A stretch of DNA of 62,097 nt from Frankia sp. R82 (GTDB taxonomy: Bacteria; Actinomycetota; Actinomycetes; Frankiales; Frankiaceae), in the NCBI RefSeq assembly GCF_023716925.1, contig NZ_JAMQQG010000021.1:35666-97762 (forward strand), given 5' to 3'. This document shows, one piece after another, positions 1 to 8,981 of the stretch; position 1 is the stretch's first letter, and the number at the start of each line of letters is the position of its first letter. A program made the translations under genes and the position numbers. Under the pieces are notes generated by a model. It had not been told where the DNA came from. It did no database searches and worked only from the letters and a program-made list of their open reading frames with translations.

Positions 1-470
1 CCCACACCACCCTCACCGGCCACACCAGCACCGTCCTCGCGGTGGCGTTCTCCCCCGACGGCCACACCCTCGCCACCAGCTCCGACGACCACACCGTGCG
101 ACTGTGGGACACCCGCAGCGGACAGACCCACACCACCCTCACCGGCCACACCCGCAGCGTCCGCGCGGTGGCGTTCTCCCCCGACGGCCACACCCTCGCC
201 ACCGGCTCCGACGACAACACCGTGCGACTGTGGGAGGCCCACAGTGGCGCCGAGATCGCGGTACTGCTCACTCTTCCGGACGGTGGGTACGCGATGCTGG
301 CCGCCGACGGCTCGTACACACTGACCGGGGAGCCCGATGGCCGGTTCTGGTGGGCGATCAACAACCATCGGTTCGAGGTGGGTGAACTCGACGACCATGT
401 CGACGCAGTGCGACGACTTCCCGACGGTGCGCCGATCCCCCGTCCGTCCACATCTCGGCCGTCCGCGTGA
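1..470 (+). CDS. WD40 repeat protein, C-terminal part (5' end outside window)
   Basis: The frame is open from base 3 with no start inside the window. At least two and a half WD40 blades are visible, each with the AFSPDGHTLATxSDDxTVRLWD pattern broken here into its recognisable pieces (SPDGHTLA, TVRLWD). After the last blade comes a roughly 75-residue tail (LPDGGYAMLAADGSY, FWWAINNHRFEVGELD) of the type that closes WD40 proteins in Frankia-like genomes. WD40 propellers act as protein-binding scaffolds, and in such proteins are often fused to an N-terminal kinase or NTPase, which would lie outside the window. The nearly identical DNA of the blades shows recent repeat amplification. Confidence 0.85.
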   Translation, partial: HTTLTGHTSTVLAVAFSPDGHTLATSSDDHTVRLWDTRSGQTHTTLTGHTRSVRAVAFSPDGHTLATGSDDNTVRLWEAHSGAEIAVLLTLPDGGYAMLAADGSYTLTGEPDGRFWWAINNHRFEVGELDDHVDAVRRLPDGAPIPRPSTSRPSA

Positions 471-560
471 CGCGTGCGGCGGACGGGTTCACCGGATGGT
501 TTCGTCGACGCCATGTGTCGGATGGCTCGCCGTCCGTCCGGGCGGCCAGCATCGACGGGC

Positions 561-2513
561 ATGGACGCGAACCCCTCAGCTGCCTCGGTCCACGCGCGCG
601 TCACCAGCACCGCGCCCATCCACCCGCCGCCCGATCCTGACGTCGACGGCGCAGCCGCCAGCCCGACTGACATCGCTCGCCCGGCTGGCGGAACGTCCCG
701 GCGGGGGCTGCTGCGGGCCGGCGTCATCGGCGGCGGGCTCGCCCTGGTCGGCGGGTCGGCGCTGGGTGGCGGTTCGGGTGGGCCGGTGCTGTGGCGGCAG
801 GCGGCGTTCGCGGGGACGAGCGCCGGGACCATCCCGGAGCAGATGCATCTGGCCTGGGGTGATGATCCGGCGACGTCCATGACCATTTCGTGGGTGTCGC
901 CGGCGGCGGTGCGGCGACCGCGGGTGCGACTCGGGACGGCGACCGGCGGGTTCGGGCGGTACGTCGACGCCGAGGAGCGCACGTACGTCGACGGGCTGAA
1001 CGGCCAGCGGACGATCGTCTACCACGCCCACCTTCGGGGGCTGCGCCCCGGAACCGCGTACACCTACCAGGTGGACACCGCCGACCGCGGCCCGGCTGCC
1101 ACCGCAACCCCCACCAGCGGCGGCCCCACCGCGAGTCCCACGGGCGGGCCGGCCGGCAACGCCGGCATCGGCACGTTCACCACGGCCCGGCAGGGACGGT
1201 TTCCGTTCCGGTTCACCAGCTACGGCGATCTGGCCACCGACCGGGCCTGGACGATCTCGTCGCCGAACGCCTTCCACGCGGTGAACGCCGTCGAACGGTT
1301 CGCGCCGCTGTTCCACCTGCTCAACGGAGACCTCTGCTACGCCAACCTGACGTTCGCCCAGCAGCCGGCGGTCTGGCGGGACTTCGGCGTCAACGTGGCG
1401 CGCTCCGCGGCGAACCGGCCGTGGATGCCGGCGCTGGGCAACCACGAGATCGAGTTCGGCAACGGACCGCACGGCTACGAGGCGTACCTGACCCGGTTCA
1501 GCCTGCCGTCCAACGGCATTCCTGGCCTGGTCGGCACTTTCTACAGCTACCGGGTCGGCTCGGCGCTGTTCGTCTCCCTGGACGCCGACGACGTCATCTA
1601 CCAGGACGGCGGTGCCTTCGCCGCCACCGACATCATCCCGGCCAACGGCACGGCCACCATCCCCGGCGGCACCAGCCGCTACAACCGTCAGTACACCGGG
1701 ACGCTCGCCGCCGGCGCGAACGGCACCCTGGCCCCCGGCGGCAACCGGCAGACCCGCTGGCTGGAGCACACCCTCGCCACCGCCCGCGCCGACCACACCA
1801 TCGACTGGATCATCGTGCAGATGCACCAGTGCCCGGTGTCCAGCTCGGCCACCGGCAACGGCTCGGACCTCGGCATCCGCCAGGCCTGGCTGCCCCTGTT
1901 CGACCGCTACCAGGTCGACCTCGTGGTCACCGGCCACGACCACGACTACGAGCGGACGTTCCCCCTGCGCGGTTTCGACCGCGACCACGGCACCGAGGTC
2001 CCCACCGCCTCAACCACCAGCGGCAGCACGGGTGCCGGCACGGGTGGCACCGCAGGCGCCTCCGGTGGCACCTCGGTCGACACGCTGCGACCGCGTCCGG
2101 TCGTCACCGACGCGTCGGCCGACACCTTCGACACCGATGCCGGCACCGTCTACCTGGTGCTCGGCGGCGGGGGGACGTCCGGCCCCACCGACACCTACGG
2201 CACCACGCCCACCGGCGCCCGCCAGGGCAAGGTCATCACCAGGCGCACGGCGATCAGCCGCGACGCGAGGACCGGCGCCTTCACGAAGTCCCCCGCGGAC
2301 GCCGTCGAGGACGCCGTCTGGTCCGCCCGCCCGGACACCACCGGCCACCCGTACGGCATCGCCGTGTTCGATCTCGACCCGGGCACCCGCCGCGGCGGCC
2401 CCACCACCATCACCGTCGGTTACTACCATGCCCCGCGCGTCCAGCCCGGCGATCCCGCCCCCGACTACACCCTGTTCGACCACTTCACCCTCCGCCGTCC
2501 ACGCCGCGACTGA
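561..2513 (+). CDS. Tat-exported purple acid phosphatase-like metallophosphoesterase
   Basis: Predicted 650-residue secreted phosphatase. A twin-arginine signal is seen at residues 46-70 (SRRGLLRAG followed by a Gly/Ala/Leu stretch). An N-terminal fibronectin-like purple acid phosphatase domain follows (MTISWVSP, AHLRGLRPGTAYTYQV), then the metallophosphatase core with the expected metal motifs in order: SYGDL near 221, LNGDLCY near 254, GNHEIE near 293, MHQ near 421 and GHDHDYERT near 456. It should hydrolyse phosphate esters outside the membrane with a dinuclear metal centre. A longer frame runs up to base 474, but the ATG at 561 leaves a normal-length Tat leader. A Thr/Gly/Ser-rich insert near residues 485-510 separates the last motif from the C-terminal region and is low complexity. 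Confidence 0.88.
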   Translation: MDANPSAASVHARVTSTAPIHPPPDPDVDGAAASPTDIARPAGGTSRRGLLRAGVIGGGLALVGGSALGGGSGGPVLWRQAAFAGTSAGTIPEQMHLAWGDDPATSMTISWVSPAAVRRPRVRLGTATGGFGRYVDAEERTYVDGLNGQRTIVYHAHLRGLRPGTAYTYQVDTADRGPAATATPTSGGPTASPTGGPAGNAGIGTFTTARQGRFPFRFTSYGDLATDRAWTISSPNAFHAVNAVERFAPLFHLLNGDLCYANLTFAQQPAVWRDFGVNVARSAANRPWMPALGNHEIEFGNGPHGYEAYLTRFSLPSNGIPGLVGTFYSYRVGSALFVSLDADDVIYQDGGAFAATDIIPANGTATIPGGTSRYNRQYTGTLAAGANGTLAPGGNRQTRWLEHTLATARADHTIDWIIVQMHQCPVSSSATGNGSDLGIRQAWLPLFDRYQVDLVVTGHDHDYERTFPLRGFDRDHGTEVPTASTTSGSTGAGTGGTAGASGGTSVDTLRPRPVVTDASADTFDTDAGTVYLVLGGGGTSGPTDTYGTTPTGARQGKVITRRTAISRDARTGAFTKSPADAVEDAVWSARPDTTGHPYGIAVFDLDPGTRRGGPTTITVGYYHAPRVQPGDPAPDYTLFDHFTLRRPRRD

Positions 2514-2620
2514 ACCACTTCACGCGGACCCTTCCTCCTTCCGGCCACCACGAAAAGTAACCGGTAAATGGCTCCATGCGCAGATTGCGGGTGCGTCGCC
2601 CCCAGGCCCGACGGCATCCC

Positions 2621-2674
2621 CCGAACCGTGGTCGCTCAGCCCGACCATGACCGTGCCCAGCGACCACGGTTCGG
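2621..2674. terminator. Perfect 16-bp inverted repeat between convergent genes
   Basis: Arms CCGAACCGTGGTCGCT (2621-2636) and its exact reverse complement (2659-2674) enclose a 22-nt loop. It lies between the 3' ends of the phosphatase gene and the convergent GH26-like gene, so a bidirectional terminator fits. There is no T-tract, as is common for actinobacterial terminators. Confidence 0.6.
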
Positions 2675-2713
2675 ACCCTGACCGCGCCAGCCCCCTGATC
2701 CACGAAAAACTGG

Positions 2714-2772
2714 CCAGACCGCGGATCATCCCCGGCCAGACCGCGGATCAGCCCCAGCCAGACCGCGGATCA
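2714..2772. repeat. Three 15-bp copies at exact 22-bp spacing
   Basis: CCAGACCGCGGATCA occurs at 2714, 2736 and 2758, about two helical turns apart, each containing the palindrome CCGCGG. The copies sit just beyond the 3' end of the GH26-like gene. They could be a small satellite or a protein-binding array; nothing here decides between these. Confidence 0.7.
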
Positions 2773-2794
2773 GCCTCGGCCACACCGGCGCCGG

Positions 2795-3904
2795 TCAGCC
2801 ACCGGTCCCGCGGTTCCTGCCGAAGAGCTCGAGGTAGCGGCGGGAGCTGTTCGGGTTCAGGTTGGGGTTGTTCAGCGAGGAGCGGACGTTGTCGGCCTCG
2901 GAGTTGTTGAAATACGCCTCGTAGGCGAGGACGTCGGTGTTCTGGGTGAAGAACTCGTGCATCTTCTCGATGTAGAACGGGTTGTCGCCACCGCCGCCGT
3001 TCGAGTAGGACAGGCCCCATTCGGGCACCGCGAGCTTCTTGTGGTGGGCGCGGGCGAAGTCGGTGACGGTGCACAGGCCGGAGGGCTGGTGGCACTGCTT
3101 GTCCCAGGCCTCCTGCGTCTTGGCGGCGGGATAGATGTCGTAGTCGTCGATGCCGACGACATCCACATAGGCGTCTCCCGGATAGGCCGCCCACACGTCG
3201 TTCTTACTTCCGGGCAGCGTGTCGGTGTGTGCGCTCAGGGTCCACTCGATCTTCACGTGGGGCGCGGTTGACCTGATCGCGGTGGCCGCGCGCACAAAGC
3301 AGCTCTTCCAGGTCTGCGGGTCGCGGACGTGCCAGTACATCCAGCTGCCGTTGAACTCCCAGCCGAGCCGGACGTAGGCATCCCCACGATGGTAGCGGGT
3401 CAGGGTCGAGCCGAACTGGGCCCAGTAGCCGTCGTAGTCGCCGCGGGCGCAGGCCTGCTCGTCACCGTTTTCCGGATACAACGGCTGGGCCACCGACAGC
3501 TGGCCGGGAAACTGGGCCGGCGTGAACGCGCCGACCGGCCAGGGGGCCGTCGTGATACTCGGCCAGTCCTTCCGGGTGGTGAACACGACGGCCACATCCA
3601 CGGGACGGCCCGTCCAGGTTGCCCATGCATTGATGTCCGCGGGATAGTTTCCGTTGGCACCGGACGCCCACCCCAGGCCGGACCGGACGGCCGGCGGTGA
3701 CGGTGCTGCAGACGCGGTCGCCGACGGCACAGGCGTCGCAGGTCGACCGGCCGGCTTGGACCTGCCGGAACAGGCCTCGATCCCCAGTAGGAGAGCCAGC
3801 GCCACGATCAGCAGGAGCATCGGCACGCGTCTGTGCGCCCGCTGGGAAGTGGGCAGGACGGCCGCCTTGTCCCGCCGCCCTGCGACCAGGCCGGATTTTC
3901 TCAT
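2795..3904 (-). CDS. GH26-like secreted glycoside hydrolase (lipoprotein or membrane-anchored)
   Basis: Predicted 369 residues. The start is ATG at 3904, with GAGG five bases upstream; an ATG at 3955 in frame is also possible. After a basic N-terminus, a hydrophobic segment (LLLIVALALLLGIEAC) ends in a possible lipobox. The mature part resembles clan GH-A, family 26 proteins: YVRLGWEFNGSWMYW near residue 182 carries the predicted acid/base Glu, and LAVPEWGLS near 293 the predicted nucleophile Glu. The substrate is likely a beta-linked surface polysaccharide but is not readable from sequence. It follows an acyltransferase gene on the same strand by 80 bp, suggesting a two-gene exopolysaccharide modification unit. 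Confidence 0.75.
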   Translation of the reverse strand: MRKSGLVAGRRDKAAVLPTSQRAHRRVPMLLLIVALALLLGIEACSGRSKPAGRPATPVPSATASAAPSPPAVRSGLGWASGANGNYPADINAWATWTGRPVDVAVVFTTRKDWPSITTAPWPVGAFTPAQFPGQLSVAQPLYPENGDEQACARGDYDGYWAQFGSTLTRYHRGDAYVRLGWEFNGSWMYWHVRDPQTWKSCFVRAATAIRSTAPHVKIEWTLSAHTDTLPGSKNDVWAAYPGDAYVDVVGIDDYDIYPAAKTQEAWDKQCHQPSGLCTVTDFARAHHKKLAVPEWGLSYSNGGGGDNPFYIEKMHEFFTQNTDVLAYEAYFNNSEADNVRSSLNNPNLNPNSSRRYLELFGRNRGTGG

Positions 3905-3984
3905 GTGGTCCTCGGATCCCCTTCGTGCTCCCGGGCGCCGACCCGTCGCCGTCATGCACGCCCGACACCAACCCTAACGTAACG

Positions 3985-5277
3985 TCAGACTCGATCTGTC
4001 GGCGCAACCGACACAACGCCAGTAACCGACGCAGACGAGCCATCCGTGGACGTTGCGTTAGTGAACGGCACATCAGAGGGCGGCGGCGGTCTGTGCTCAG
4101 GCACGTGCCGGATGGGAATGGTCTGCTGACCCGGTGAGCGGCGCCCCGCCCGGAGCAGGTACCCATGGGCAGGCTGTTCCACTCCGTGGTGCAGCGCCGC
4201 GGCACACGCGAACGCCAGGAGAAAACCGCCGATGACGCCGAGCGCCAGCCCGGCCGAGGTGGTCGCGTCGAACCAGCCGAGTTCGCCGGCGGCGGTCAGC
4301 GCGACGGGGTGCACGAGGTAGAACGCATAGGAGATCACGCCGAAGTACACCAGCGGACGGGCACTCGCCCCGGGCACGCGGCCACCGTCGGCCTCCCGGG
4401 TGGCAACCAGAAAGATCACCACCGCGAAGGACGGCAGGGTGAGGGTGTCGATGAGCCCCTGGTGATCGCCGTAGGGGTAGCCGAGCGCGATCGGGACGGC
4501 GAACCAGGCCGTGGCCAGGACGGCGAGGGCCCTGCGTCGCCCCGCCGTGCCGCGCACACCGTCCCGCGCCAGCAGCGCCAGGACGATGCCCAGGACGAAC
4601 TCCCCGACCCGCACTGCCGGATTGGCGTAGGCGGCGAGGTCGATACGCGGATCAATCGCGCCAGCCAGGCAGGCCACCGCCGCGGTCGGCGCCAGAACGC
4701 TCGACGCCAGGCGAATTCGCGCCACGTTGGACCGGGCGGCAAGGCGTGAATGGACGAGCGGGAAAACAAGGTAGAAGAACGCCTCACAGGAAAGCGACCA
4801 CAGAACCGCTCCACCCCACCCGAAATAGATCGACTGGGTGGGAATCCAGGCCTGAACAAGCAGCAGGCTCGGCAGAATAGAAGCGGGTTTCGAGCCGAAC
4901 TCACCAATCTTTCCCAGCGACCCGGCGACGACGAACCACAAAAATATGGCGACAAGATACAACGGGTAGATTCTGGCGAACCGGCGCCAGAAGAACCGGG
5001 CTCGCGACACCGGGCCAGCCGACCAGGTGAGAACGAAACCCGAGAGCACGAAGAAGAACGAGACCCCCGCATATCCGATGTTACCCAGGGGGGCCACGGG
5101 AAGAGTCTCTCCCACGTCCGCATCGATGTGGCGCAGGAACACGAGGGTCGCAGCGACTCCGCGCAGACCCGTCAGCGCAGGCAGGTTGGCGCGGGGAGTG
5201 GAAGGTTGCGGACTGGCCCGCGACGTGGGACCCATCCGGTGCCGGCCAGGCGGTCGAGGCGGCATTCTCTGCGTCAC
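3985..5277 (-). CDS. Acyltransferase family 3 membrane protein (OafA/YrhL type)
   Basis: Predicted 430 residues with about ten hydrophobic segments. The family signature lies near the N-terminus (LTGLRGVAATLVFLRH), followed by SGFVLTW and RRFARIYPLYL, which match acyltransferase-3 proteins that O-acylate cell-surface glycans. Start GTG at 5277 has AAGGAT a few bases upstream; an ATG at 5265 is the alternative. The Pro/Ser-rich first 30 residues and the tail after residue 385 are not conserved-looking. It is upstream of the GH26-like gene on the same strand, so the two probably act on the same polysaccharide. Confidence 0.85.
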   Translation of the reverse strand: MTQRMPPRPPGRHRMGPTSRASPQPSTPRANLPALTGLRGVAATLVFLRHIDADVGETLPVAPLGNIGYAGVSFFFVLSGFVLTWSAGPVSRARFFWRRFARIYPLYLVAIFLWFVVAGSLGKIGEFGSKPASILPSLLLVQAWIPTQSIYFGWGGAVLWSLSCEAFFYLVFPLVHSRLAARSNVARIRLASSVLAPTAAVACLAGAIDPRIDLAAYANPAVRVGEFVLGIVLALLARDGVRGTAGRRRALAVLATAWFAVPIALGYPYGDHQGLIDTLTLPSFAVVIFLVATREADGGRVPGASARPLVYFGVISYAFYLVHPVALTAAGELGWFDATTSAGLALGVIGGFLLAFACAAALHHGVEQPAHGYLLRAGRRSPGQQTIPIRHVPEHRPPPPSDVPFTNATSTDGSSASVTGVVSVAPTDRV

Positions 5278-5965
5278 CGCATCCTTTCTCGCTCATCCGG
5301 AGAACACCTGAGTGGGGGCGTCCACACGGGGGGCGGAACATGCCGATCACGCGGGCGGGTAGGACTGGCCGTGACGGCCGCCAGGCAAGGGACCGTCCGA
5401 AGGCCGTGAATCCAGCGCACCACCTCCCTTCCCTGGCCCGGATCACCCGACCTCCCGAGCGCAGGCCAAATATACTCTTACGTGAGAGTCTAGTCCGGAT
5501 GGGGTAGAGCACCCGCATCATCAAAAATGGGGCAATCTAGAACCTCGCGTAACTCCTCGCGGGCGAGACCGCCGGCAGGCTCGAGCGCCGGCAACGGTCC
5601 ACGGTCCGCCGGGTGGGATCACCCGCATCCGACGACGCGCCCGCAGCCACGGCGATCCTGCCGCCGACGGGACCCCGCCGATCTCGTCGCGGAGACGGGC
5701 GACCCGGTGACCGCCACCGAGCCCGTGTCACCCGCCGAATCCGCCCGAGATACCGGGGCCCCGCCAGCTCCATTCACGCCGACGCCCTCGGCCACCTGGC
5801 CACCCCGCCATGTCACCTTGAGCAAAGGGTTGACCGCAAGATACCCCCAAGGTGCCGACTTTCTGTTTAGATTGACTACATAGACGAGTCGCCCGCCTTC
5901 CCAGGGCTCACATCATGGCTAATCTTCCGGACGTATACCGGGCTGCGATGTCAACGGAGGCAGCC
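5278..5965. other. Gene-free intergenic stretch with one palindromic motif
   Basis: No convincing reading frame on either strand; the open frames here are Arg/Pro/Ser-rich shadows. At 5474-5489 there is an interrupted palindrome, ACTCT(T)ACGT(G)AGAGT with two mismatched positions, in an AT-richer patch about 200 bp upstream of the acyltransferase. It could be an operator for that gene. Otherwise I see nothing. Confidence 0.5.
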
Positions 5966-6229
5966 GTGACCTGGGGTCGGCATGCGGACAAAAACGGCAA
6001 CACGTCCGGCGGCAGTAGCACGGGCCGCAACGGGCAGAAACGAGGGGGACGCAACTACACCGCCGACCAGGTCGTCGCGGCGGACCGCGGCATGCTCACC
6101 TGCCCGCGCTGCTCAGGCGCCGGCGACCTCTTCATCCCCAAGGCCGAGATGGACCAGAACGGCTCGTTCGACGGTTCCGACGAGGTGACCTGCCCACGGT
6201 GCGGGGGAACAGGAACGGTGTCAGCGTGA
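5966..6229 (+). CDS. Small protein with two CxxCxGxG zinc-knuckle motifs
   Basis: The start is taken as GTG at 5966 because GGAGG lies five bases upstream; in-frame ATGs at 5915 and 5948 have no such site. The 87-residue product has a polar Gly/Asn/Ser-rich first half (a likely disordered region), then CPRCSGAGD and CPRCGGTGT near the C-terminus, separated by about 25 residues. These are DnaJ-type CxxCxGxG half-sites, enough for one zinc ion. It lacks a J-domain, so a free-standing zinc-binding protein is the safest call. It overlaps the next gene by four bases (GTGA), implying translational coupling. Confidence 0.7.
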   Translation: MTWGRHADKNGNTSGGSSTGRNGQKRGGRNYTADQVVAADRGMLTCPRCSGAGDLFIPKAEMDQNGSFDGSDEVTCPRCGGTGTVSA

Positions 6230-6609
6230 ACGAGAAGACCCCGGCCGAGAACGCGCAGCCAACGCCGACGACGAAGCCGGCCTCAACACCTGAGCCGGCC
6301 TCAACATCTGAGCCGACACCGACACCGGCAGCGGCGGCGGCGGCAGCGGCGCGGAACGGACCGACCGGTCCCCCGCCCCAGGTGCGCGCGCTGTTCCCCA
6401 CCTGCAACCGGTGCCGCCGCGAACGCGCCCGGACACTGCGCGCCACCCGCACGGGAGCCGCGACCAGCCCGGGCCTGCCGAGCCTCACGCTTCACCACCC
6501 GGTAAGACGCTGCCCCCACATCCCGGACGTCTGGGCCCCCGGTTTCGGCCCCGGCGCACAACCGCCACCCGACTCCGGCTGGGACACCCGCCCCGACAGT
6601 CCCACCTGA
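6226..6609 (+). CDS. Small hypothetical protein with a CxxC motif, coupled to the gene before
   Basis: Predicted 127 residues. GTG at 6226 overlaps the stop of the zinc-knuckle gene (GTGA). A Pro/Thr/Ala-rich linker fills residues 1-50 and includes an eight-Ala run encoded by a GCG/GCA repeat. A short region with CNRCRRERART follows, then RRCPHIPDVWAPGFGPG near the end. No family is recognised. The coupling and the shared Cys pairs suggest the two small proteins work together, possibly in metal binding, but this is inference. Confidence 0.5.
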   Translation: MNEKTPAENAQPTPTTKPASTPEPASTSEPTPTPAAAAAAAARNGPTGPPPQVRALFPTCNRCRRERARTLRATRTGAATSPGLPSLTLHHPVRRCPHIPDVWAPGFGPGAQPPPDSGWDTRPDSPT

Positions 6610-6705
6610 CCCGCTGCGATCCGCCACCCTGAGGGACGTGTGCACCGAGGTGGCATGCGCCAAAGGGGCCGTCGGACCAGCCGCGACGGGCATAGCCTCG
6701 GGGAT

Positions 6706-7392
6706 GTGGAGCTGCGCGAGGCGATGCGGACGGCCGGGGCCGTGCGGGAGTTCACCGACCAGCCGGTCACCGACGAGGTGCTCGAGGGAGTGCTGGAGGC
6801 GGCACGGTTCGCGCCGAGCGGCGGTAACCAGCAGCCGTGGGTGGTGCTGGTGCTGCGCGACCCCGAGCTGCGCCGGCGGTTGCGGGAGATCTCCCAGCTC
6901 GGCTGGCGGGAGTACGTGGCGCAGAACAACGCCGGGGTCCGCCCGTTCGCACCTGGTCCGGACGGGCGGTGGCAGGGGCCCGCGATCGATCTCGAGGAGG
7001 CGTCCCGCACACCGGCGCCGAGCCCGTTCGTCGATGACATGGACCAGGTGCCGGTGCTGCTGGTGCTGGTCGTGCGGCTTACCGCACTCGCGGTCACCGA
7101 TGTGGAGCTCGAGCGGCAGAGCATCGTCGGCGGTGCGTCGATCTACCCGTTCGCCCAGAACATCCTGCTCGCCGCCCGCGACGTCGGCCTCGGCGGCACC
7201 CTGACCACCTTCGCCGTGCGCCGTGAACCGCGGCTGGCGGAGCTGCTGCGCATCCCTTCCGATCATGCGGTCGCCGCCGTACTCGCTCTGGGCTACCCGA
7301 CCCGCCCACCACGGCGCCTCACTCGCCGTCCCGTCGGCCAGTTCGCCCACGTCGACACGTTCGACGGCCCGGCCTTCGGCACCGGTTCCTGA
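6706..7392 (+). CDS. Nitroreductase family FMN protein
   Basis: Predicted 228 residues from GTG at 6706; a start at 6640 is possible but adds a basic tail outside the domain. Typical features are LREAMRTAGAVREFTDQPV at the N-terminus (Arg residues for FMN phosphate), FAPSGGNQQPW, ASIYPFAQNILLAARDVGLGGTL and the C-terminal VAAVLALGYP. This family reduces nitro compounds, quinones or enones with NAD(P)H through bound FMN. The substrate cannot be told. It stands alone between the Cys-motif pair and the amidohydrolase. Confidence 0.85.
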   Translation: MELREAMRTAGAVREFTDQPVTDEVLEGVLEAARFAPSGGNQQPWVVLVLRDPELRRRLREISQLGWREYVAQNNAGVRPFAPGPDGRWQGPAIDLEEASRTPAPSPFVDDMDQVPVLLVLVVRLTALAVTDVELERQSIVGGASIYPFAQNILLAARDVGLGGTLTTFAVRREPRLAELLRIPSDHAVAAVLALGYPTRPPRRLTRRPVGQFAHVDTFDGPAFGTGS

Positions 7393-7754
7393 CCGACCGG
7401 ACCGGTCACCCCGCCCGGCGAGCCAAGCACTTTTCCCTGGATCTCGGCTGCGGCGGCGCGAGGCTCCGTCAACACCATTGACTATCTTGATGGTGGGCAT
7501 CGAACCATCACCTTCCGCTCCTTGCGGGAATTTCTGCTGATGGATTCCCGGCGCCAAGAATGGCGAGGAAGGTCGGCGATGTCACCGAACCGCCAAGCCC
7601 GGCAGACACACCCGGACTGACGATGTAATCCCGGACCTGTACGGGATCCCCCGAGGCAATTGACGTTTCTTTGACTCGCCCACGGTCAGATGGGCCGAGG
7701 CCAGGTCACCGCGAGAGAGGGACGTCGCGGTGGCCACGAAGATTCGGGGGAATC
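7393..7754. other. Intergenic stretch, no gene
   Basis: No coding frame is supported. The only structure is CACCAT (7473-7478) and ATGGTG (7490-7495), a short inverted repeat whose second arm also pairs with ACCATC at 7504-7509. This may be an operator or weak hairpin in front of the amidohydrolase gene. Confidence 0.4.
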
Positions 7755-8771
7755 ATGGTCAGCAAAGCGATTGACGTGCACCACCACGCGATGCCGGCGC
7801 AGGTGCGGGCCTGGCTGGTCGAGCACGGGCAGCTGCCGCCGGTCGGGGGGCCGCTGTTCGCGACCTGGTCGCTTCAGGCCACGCTCGACACGATGGACCA
7901 GGCCGGCATCGAGCTGGCGCTGCTGTCCGCGGCGATTCCGGCCGAGTTCACGCCGACGCCGGCGCTTGCCGCCGAACTCTCCCGGCTCGCCAACGACGGC
8001 CTCGCCGAACTGGTCAGCGCGCATCCGACCCGGTTCGGGCTGCTGGCCAGCATCCCACGGGCCACGCCGGAGATCGCGGTGGCCGAGATTCGTCATGCCT
8101 TCGACGTTCTGCGGGCAGACGGGGTCCTGCTCATGGCGCACGACGGGTCCACCTATCTGGGCGATCCGGCGCTGGCGCCGATGATGGCCGAGCTGAATGC
8201 ACGCGACGCGGTGGTTCTCGTCCATCCGTACAACCTGCCGTCCACCGCGCCGGTGGCGGTCCCGCCGTTCGTCGCCGATTTTCTTGCCGACACGACCCGC
8301 GCCGCCGTCCAGCTTGTCGTGCGCGGCGATCTGGACCGCTATCCGCGGATCCGGTGGATCCTTGCCCACGGTGGCGGCTATCTGCCGTACCAGGCCGCGC
8401 GGCTCAGCCTCGGCCAGGCGCTCGGCTACGGAGTCGACCCAGGGGTCGTGCGGGCGGCGCTACGCCACTTCCACGTGGACACCGCCGGTCCCATGTCGCC
8501 CTACAGCACGCCATCGCTGCTGGCCGCGGTCGGCGCCGAGCGCATCCTGTACGGCTCGGACTACAACGCCGTCCCCGCGGACACGGTGTTCGCCGGCCGC
8601 GACGCCCTGCTCGCCGACCCCGCGCTGCACACCCCCGCCCGCCGCCGCATCGAACGGGCGAACGCGCTTGCCCTGTTCCCGCAACTCGCCCACCGGCTCC
8701 CCGCCCCCGCCCCACGAGCCTCCGATCCCGCCGAGCACTCCGGATCCGCCGAGCATCCGCTTGGATCCTGA
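7755..8771 (+). CDS. Amidohydrolase 2 (ACMSD-like decarboxylase/hydrolase)
   Basis: Predicted 338 residues. ATG at 7755 has GGGGGA upstream; the frame is open further up, but without this site. The N-terminus carries the metal-binding HxH pattern (IDVHHHAMP), and later motifs are WILAHGGGYLPYQAARL (the metal-ligand His) and ILYGSDYN (Asp ligand) near residues 275-280. This arrangement is that of the ACMSD branch of amidohydrolases, which includes decarboxylases of aminocarboxymuconate semialdehyde and of aromatic acids such as 6-methylsalicylate. The tail after residue 315 is Pro/Ala-rich. A 13-bp stem hairpin follows and probably ends transcription. Confidence 0.82.
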   Translation: MVSKAIDVHHHAMPAQVRAWLVEHGQLPPVGGPLFATWSLQATLDTMDQAGIELALLSAAIPAEFTPTPALAAELSRLANDGLAELVSAHPTRFGLLASIPRATPEIAVAEIRHAFDVLRADGVLLMAHDGSTYLGDPALAPMMAELNARDAVVLVHPYNLPSTAPVAVPPFVADFLADTTRAAVQLVVRGDLDRYPRIRWILAHGGGYLPYQAARLSLGQALGYGVDPGVVRAALRHFHVDTAGPMSPYSTPSLLAAVGAERILYGSDYNAVPADTVFAGRDALLADPALHTPARRRIERANALALFPQLAHRLPAPAPRASDPAEHSGSAEHPLGS

Positions 8772-8821
8772 CCCACATGTGAGCGCCCAGCCCTGACGCC
8801 GCCCGTCCGGGCGCCCGGTTG

Positions 8822-8856
8822 CGGGATGCCACCGTCGGACTGTCGGTGGCATCCCG
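8822..8856 (+). terminator. 13-bp perfect stem hairpin after the amidohydrolase
   Basis: CGGGATGCCACCG (8822-8834) and CGGTGGCATCCCG (8844-8856) pair perfectly around a 9-nt loop, about 50 bases past the amidohydrolase stop. It has no T-tract. Confidence 0.6.
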
Positions 8857-8888
8857 AATACTGGAGGGGCGCGGTGATGCTCGGGGCA

Positions 8889-8954
8889 GAGCACGCTGCC
8901 GGGTGAGGCACGCAGCAGGGTGAGGCACGCAGCAGGGTAGGGCACGCAGCAGGG
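8889..8954 (+). repeat. 17-bp tandem repeat, about four copies, in the epimerase leader
   Basis: Units of the form GAGGCACGCAGCAGGGT follow one another at 8905 and 8922 exactly, with diverged copies at 8889 and 8939. They end 28 bases before the epimerase ATG. A protein-binding array or simple expansion are both possible. Confidence 0.7.
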
Positions 8955-8981
8955 CACGCCGTCACGGTCAAGGAGGACCCG

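Noticed and set aside
576..1988. 470-codon minus-strand frame opposite the phosphatase gene
   Set aside because: Antisense shadow; Val/Ala/Gly/Arg-rich and without motifs, while the plus-strand frame has all phosphatase motifs.
5527..5883. 118-codon frame upstream of the zinc-knuckle gene
   Set aside because: Arg/Pro/Ser/Ala-rich, no ribosome site, overlapped by similar frames on both strands.
8889..8954. CRISPR-like array from repeated units near the epimerase
   Set aside because: Units are directly tandem, 17 bp, with no spacers; no cas genes nearby.
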